Shown one piece after another: positions 58,739-64,000 of a DNA stretch of 64,000 nucleotides. Position numbers and translations under genes: made by a program. Every line of letters begins with the position of its first letter. Position 1 is the first letter of the stretch. The stretch spans positions 5,638,750-5,702,749 of the forward strand of contig NC_087390.1 of assembly GCF_963675165.1 (NCBI RefSeq), in the 5' to 3' direction. Origin of the DNA: Halichondria panicea. Its lineage: Eukaryota; Porifera; Demospongiae; Suberitida; Halichondriidae. The notes beneath the pieces are model-generated. The model was given only the letters and a program-made list of their open reading frames with translations, had not been told where the DNA came from and searched no databases.

Positions 58739-60422
58739 TCATACACATGTAGGTACTACAAGTGTCATAGTGTCAGGGGACAGTTCATAAGGTATGTCCT
58801 CGAAATCTGCATCTCCATAAATTGCATTGACGAATTCTGCATCGTTGAGTGATTCCTGGCTGCCATATATAGGGTTGTCAAACTCAGCTGTTTCTGAAGT
58901 GATGGTGTTTGTTCTGTTAGTCCTGCTCTTAGGAATCCCATGCACTGGATTGTCTCCTGGAATGTGGAACTTTTATTATTATTATAGCTCATGAGCATAC
59001 TGAAAAAAACATTCTTGTAAAGTAAACTACAGTAAATAGGTAAACAGTACGTATGTGTAGCTACTTCCATGTTAGGTGCAAAAACAGCTTACCTTGAAAC
59101 TGAGTGTCTTGAATGGTCTTCCCCTGAGCTTTCCTCCGTGCACACACCACCACGACCACTATCAGGAGCAGGAGTATCAGCATCAGCACTAGGAGACCTC
59201 CCACCATTCCTCCTATCAGATCCCCTAGAGCACCACGCAACGCTGCAGGAGGTATACAGAAGGAATATCATCAGTTAGAATACATATCTCTCCAGTGTAG
59301 CCAGATCGACCCACATTCACAACTGAACGAGTTGACATGCATGCATCATCCACACACACCATTTCCATTGCAGTTCCTACAATCATCAATGTCAGTCTCA
59401 TATCTCTGTCCAGTGTAGCCAGGATCACATGAGCAGGTGAAGGTTGCTATTCCTTGAGAGCAGTTGCCGTGACCACTGCACACCCTCTCCATTAGCAAGC
59501 ACTCATCAATATCATCCTCACAATCAGCACCAGTGTAGCCAGCATTGCAGACACAGGTGTAGGAATCAAGGCCGTTTGTACACGTTCCTCTCCCATTGCA
59601 ATTTCTGTCAAAGCAAAAGTTTTGACGCTCACAGTTTGCACCGAAATAGGGACAGTTACAGTTGCAAGTGAAACTAGTAAATCCATTGATACACGTTCCT
59701 CGGTCACTACATGTGACAGCATTGGATCCGGACTCACAGTGATCGAAGATGTCACAACTGTTTCCAGAGTAGAATGGAGTACATAGCACAGTAGCTCTCA
59801 GAGTGATAGAAGGCCCGGTATTTGATGTACTCATTAATGTGTTAGTCAATCCAACTGAGAGACTTAGATCAAATCGATATCTTACAATAACATCAACTGG
59901 TCCATTATCATAATCCAGCACTTGTATGTAAAACTGAGCTCCCTGCAGTACAAGAGATGGTGCATGAATGGAAATACAATGTCAAGCAGATCATTACCTC
60001 CCAGGCTGTCGTTATTCCAGTCAGATTGAATACACGAGGATGTAAGGAATCAATGTTATCCCCATCATCAATCAAGGTACTAACTACAGTAAATCCGGGA
60101 TCAGTAACTATATTGGGACACCCTGTAGCAGTACTGGTACGTGGCATCAGGCAGTAGATGAAGTAGGTGTCACAACGCTCCCCTCCCCTACATGGTACAC
60201 CATTGCCTGGATCACAACATTGACCATCAGAGCGGGTATTGGATGGATGACTGTAGGAGACCAGCTCCACTTGTACTACATAGTCTGCAGACACCAGTAC
60301 ACTGAGCTGCAAGCATTGGGACTCTCAACTGCAGCTATACTGACTATTATACCACTCACCTTCCCCAGCCACAGACACAGGCAGCTCATACACAATACAA
60401 GGACACTCATTCTCAGCAGCAT
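58739..60422 (-). pseudogene. G11: Delta-like EGF gene truncated before the membrane segment
   Basis: Intact 5' exons (60360-60422 signal, 59998-60321 MNNL) lead into the EGF exon (right end 59942). That exon has three complete EGF repeats and part of a fourth, then stops at a TGA (59346-59348) after NGNGVCG: a base change and insertion near ATGCATGCATC break the last EGF. The product would be 327 residues with no anchor. Downstream the membrane exon (59093-59242) and a shortened tail exon (58739-58956) persist. There NPVY is NPVH, one NPIY is NAIY and SDYETP is lost, but the TCV end is kept. A secreted product is possible; I favour a decaying gene. Confidence 0.72.
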
Positions 60423-61442
60423 GTAATAGTTCAATAGCTAGCAACTATCTTGTTTGAGATGTTAACAGCTATTTGTGATGTGATGTGATGATCTTTGTTA
60501 GTACTGATTCACATGCATCCTGCTAGCATTCTATGCATTTAGTATATATTTTGATCTCGCAAGAGAAGGAAAAACACTCAAAACAAAGCATGTCTTCATA
60601 CAGGATGTTTATTCATGAACTGTATAGCTTGTATATAGAGCACATAATTATTTCATTGGTAATCACCCCCATAGCTACATGATCATTGCATAGTCTCCCA
60701 CACCACTTAAACTATGAGAGAGCAAATACTTGTCACTGAGGCTCAACCTATATAATTTATAATTAAAGCTAGATTTTAGATATACGCAGGTGTTAGAGAC
60801 AAAAATATGGACCCCAGAATCCCTCATGAAGTCACTTGAGATAGCACAAGCAGTTGTCATGACATCACAAGATGAATCAACACAATACAGATTCGTAATA
60901 ATAAACACACGCACTTTTACACACTTACACTAGCTAGTGTCCAGTCAACCGGTTACTAAAGTCATGTGATTCCTCGAGTGTTCCCTAGTAATAGTTACAA
61001 TGCTAGCAACTATCTTGTTTAAGATGTTACGCAGTTAACAGCTATCTTGTAATAATCTCTGTTCTTCCTGCTAGCACTCTATGCATAATATTATATCTCG
61101 CAAGAGAAGGAACACACTCATATCATCCTCACAATCAGTACCAGTATAGCCAGCATTGCAAACACATGCAGATGTAAGAGTTGATATTCGTTCTACCGGA
61201 ATACATGCAATAAGCAAATAAAACTGATATATAGGGTCATTCTAATGTTGTTTAACTGCACTTTTAGTCTCTTTTCTGGTCTAGATTAATAAACGTTAAG
61301 TACCAGTCGTGTGTGTGTGAGGGGGAGGGGCATCAGGTTTTGTGAACTGTCATAAATCATCGTCAGAATTAATGTACCCGTTTTGTAAACTGTCATAAAA
61401 CTCATCAACGAGGACTAGAAGCTGGTCAGTTTCTGTACACTG
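60423..61442. repeat. Segmental duplication C, copy 2, with an EGF relic
   Basis: Matches 48067-49052, including the detached EGF fragment (61128-61193). Differences are small indels. No gene is seen. Confidence 0.62.
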
Positions 61443-63270
61443 TCATACACAGGTACTAGGTGTCTCATAGTCTGATATTGCAGGGGCCAGTTTATAAGGT
61501 ACGTCTTCGAAATCTGCATCTCCATAAATTGAATTGATCAGTTCTGCGTCGTTGAGTGATTCTTGGCTGCCATATATTGGGTTGTCAAACTCTGCTGTTT
61601 CTGAAGTGATGGTATTTGTTCTGTTCTCAGGAATCCCATACACTGGGTTGTCTCCTGGAATGTAGGAAATGGTGTCAACTGTGGCAGAATTAGCTCATGA
61701 GCATACTAAAAGAAAACACTCAGATCTCGATGTAAAGTAAACTACTACAGTATAATTATAGGTATAAGTAAACATGCAGTGTGCATGTGTAGTATACACT
61801 TCCATGTTTAATAGGTGCTTACCTTGCAAGTGAGTGTCTTGAATGGTCTTCCCCTGAGCTCTCCTCCGCACACACACCACCACGACTACTATCAGGAGCA
61901 GGAGTATCAGCATCAGCACTAGGAGACCTCCCACCACTCCTCCTATCAGATCCCCTGGAGCACCACGCAACGCTGCAGGAAGTATATATACTTGCATAAT
62001 AAATATCATCAGTTAAATGCCTGTGCATGGACAATGTAGTGTTGCACATCTCTCCAGTGAAGCCAGACACACATTCACAACTGAACGAGTTGACACCATC
62101 CACACACACACCATTTCCACTGCAGTTCCTATTCATACAATCATCAATGTTGGTCTCACAATCAGCACCAGTGTAGCTAGGTTCACAGTCACATAGGAAC
62201 ATGTTCACCATGTCAACACAACGACCATTGCCACTACAGTTTATTCCATCACAATCATTAATGTCATCCTCACATCTCTGTCCAGTGTAGCCAGGATCAC
62301 ATGAGCAGGTGAAGGAGGCTATTCCATGAGAGCAGTTACCATAGCCACTGCACACACTCTCCATTAGCAAGCACTCATCAATATCATCCTCACAATCAGC
62401 ACCATTATAACCAGCATTGCAGGCACAAGAGTAAGAGTTGACCTCATCCATACAGTCACCATTTCCACTGCAGCTCTGGCCCTCACAATCATCAATATCA
62501 TCCTCACAATCAGCACCAGTATAGCCAGCATTGCAGACACAGGTATATGAATCAAGGTCGTTTGTACACGTTCTTTGGTCACTGCAAGTGACAGCATTGG
62601 ACTCACAGTGATTAAAGATTTCACAACTGCTTCCAATGTACAATGGAGCACACAGCACAGTAGTATTCACAGTGATAGAAGGCCCAGTAGTTGAGGAGGC
62701 AGAAAATGTGATTGTTAATCCAACAGAGGGGCTTGGGTTAATTCGATACTGCACAATAAGATCATCTGAATTTCTATCAAAATCAAACACTTGTACGTAA
62801 AGCTCAGCTTCTGCCTGTAATAACAAGAGACAAATTGAAAAACAGTTTTCGTTTTAAAATAAGTACCTCTCAGGTTGTTGTTATTCCAGCCAGATTGAAT
62901 GGATTAGGGAGTCCAAGTTGTGAGAAGTCAATTTCTGCCCCATTCCTGATAACGCTATTGCGTGTAGTAAGTTCATTATTGGAACACTGTGTAGCAGTAC
63001 TGGAATGTGGCAACAGGCAGTAGATGAAGAAGGTGTCACAGCGGTCCCCATCGCTACATTCTTCACTGTTTGAATCACAACATCGACCATCTGAGCGTGT
63101 GTTGGATGGATTACTGTAGGAGAGCATCTCCACTTGCACCACATAGTCTGCAGACACCATTACACTGAGCTGCAAGCATTGGGACCTCAACTGCAGCTAC
63201 TGACTATTATACCACTCACCTTCCCCAGCCATAGACACAGGCAGCTCATACACAATACAAGGACTCTCAT
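61443..63270 (-). pseudogene. G12: Delta-like EGF gene, cassette I, junction frameshift
   Basis: Exons are 63220-63270, 62867-63190, 62021-62814, 61823-61972 and 61443-61678. The usual first ATG of the signal exon is ATA, so MRVLVLC is the likely start. Five EGF repeats are intact. The end of the EGF exon differs from relatives: four extra bases (TTGTCCATGCACAG instead of CTGTCTGCAG) and a GC donor, so the exon is 794 bases, phase 2, and the membrane exon would be read in the wrong frame. No phase-restoring donor is evident. Membrane exon and tail (NPVY, NPIY, NSIY, STCV) are themselves intact, so the lesion may be recent or the junction misread. Confidence 0.65.
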
Positions 63271-63620
63271 TTTCAGCAGTATGTAATAGTTCAATAGCTG
63301 TAGCAACTATATCTTGTTTGAGATGTTAACAGCTATCTTGTATAGCTAGTTTGAACACACCACCTTTATTTCTTCAAATGATGCATATAGAGTCTATAAA
63401 TATAGTGCTTGCAACCCCACAAGGAGGGAAGTCACTCAAAGATATCAAAACAAAACTATTATGTCTTCATACAGAACATGACCAGCAGCCTTTCATTCCA
63501 TAATTGACTATAGGCCCTAGCAACACGACCACAGTCCCCATACTACTCAAACTACCAGTTAGCAGATATCCTATATAATTATAGTAATTGCTTTATAATA
63601 TAGGGGAAAAATGAAATTAA
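63271..63620. other. Intergenic stretch, G-gene 5' flank type
   Basis: Similar to 46176-46539 (CAACCCCACAAGGAGGGAAG). No gene is seen. Confidence 0.4.
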
Positions 63621-63776
63621 GTCATTGCCTCATGTTGACATTATATCATAGATATCACTAGTCTGTCCCAGTTCATCCTCACGCTCGGCAACGGTTGCAT
63701 AGCACATTTATCGTAAATCTCTTGTCATTCTCATCCACACCCTCATACACTGGTGGGAGGGGCTCCGACACATTAC
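63621..63776 (-). pseudogene. Orphan cassette II tail relic
   Basis: The 3' part of the cassette II tail exon (stop, SDIYD-, VAEREDELGQ- and PPVYEGV-like codons) ends abruptly at the CTCCGACACATTAC position and joins the block B sequence (CTCGTGCAGTATTTGGC) without the 5' half of the exon or an acceptor. The rest of the window to 64000 is block B, copy 3, also non-coding. Confidence 0.6.
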
Positions 63777-64000
63777 TCGTGCAGTATTTGGCAAAAAGAC
63801 TCATCAGAGGGTGTCTTAAAAAATGGTTCTTCAAAGGCTCTGTATATGTGAAGCAATTATACTGATTCCCAAAGCCAGTTAATGGCTGAAACCAATGAGA
63901 ACCCATGCATATCCTGGAAAACCTCCTTATCAGTGTTTGCACACACATGCAGTCTCTCCACATTAGGTATTATTCCATTCACTCAATTAGGCAGAGTGGC

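Overview
The window reads as animal nuclear DNA, most likely from a sponge (an Amphimedon-like demosponge). It is AT-rich, the genes have small GT-AG introns, and the proteins are secreted or membrane-bound with EGF repeats, Notch-ligand-like N-termini and tyrosine-motif tails. The transposons are of eukaryotic classes: a DUF6589/RecQ-helicase element, piggyBac, a pogo-type MITE and a non-LTR retrotransposon fragment. The sponge call is inference from this content; no taxonomic marker gene is present.

Two multigene families fill the window, both entirely on the minus strand. Family G is an array of Delta-like type I membrane proteins. The standard gene has five exons: signal peptide; MNNL-like domain; one large exon with the rest of MNNL, a shortened DSL-like segment and 4-7 EGF repeats; a transmembrane exon; and a cytoplasmic tail. 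Ten recognisable genes occur at 1992-3960, 8192-10264, 11305-18748, 38355-40464, 41451-43316, 44308-46172, 46540-48066, 49053-50891, 58739-60422 and 61443-63270, plus a 5' fragment at 4083-4726 and three orphan tail exons. Two unrelated transmembrane/tail cassettes are used. Cassette I has repeated NPxY motifs and ends in a class I PDZ-ligand-like TCV. Cassette II has ITIM-like tyrosines (VSYATV, PPVYESV, SDVYDDV). Several members are damaged by frameshift, stop or deletion, so the array is a birth-and-death family.

Family B (about 1.1, 19.7-29.5 and 35.5-38 kb) encodes proteins with a short N-terminal cytoplasmic tail (DYTKL motif), one N-terminal membrane segment and a long coiled-coil ectodomain. 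The full-length members end in a second hydrophobic segment. Most share a CCAAT/TATA-like promoter block.

Layout. 1-5 kb: duplicated block with B and G genes. 5-8 kb: orphan tail, hairpin MITE and non-coding repeats. 8-19 kb: two G genes, the second split by a complete 5.64-kb DNA transposon with terminal inverted repeats and a 9-bp target duplication. 19-30 kb: family B. 30-35.4 kb: duplicated non-coding block with reverse transcriptase relics, a minisatellite and a small MITE. 35.5-40.5 kb: second copy of the 1-4 kb block. 40.8-46.2 kb: very recent tandem duplication giving two near-identical G genes. 46.5-51 kb: a G pseudogene and a G gene. 51-58.7 kb: mostly non-coding, with piggyBac and pogo elements, a small secreted cysteine-containing peptide gene (the only host-type gene on the plus strand) and a long GT microsatellite. 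58.7-64 kb: two more G genes and an orphan tail.

Both families look like cell-surface recognition or adhesion molecules with signalling tails, expanded by local duplication. That role is inferred from architecture.
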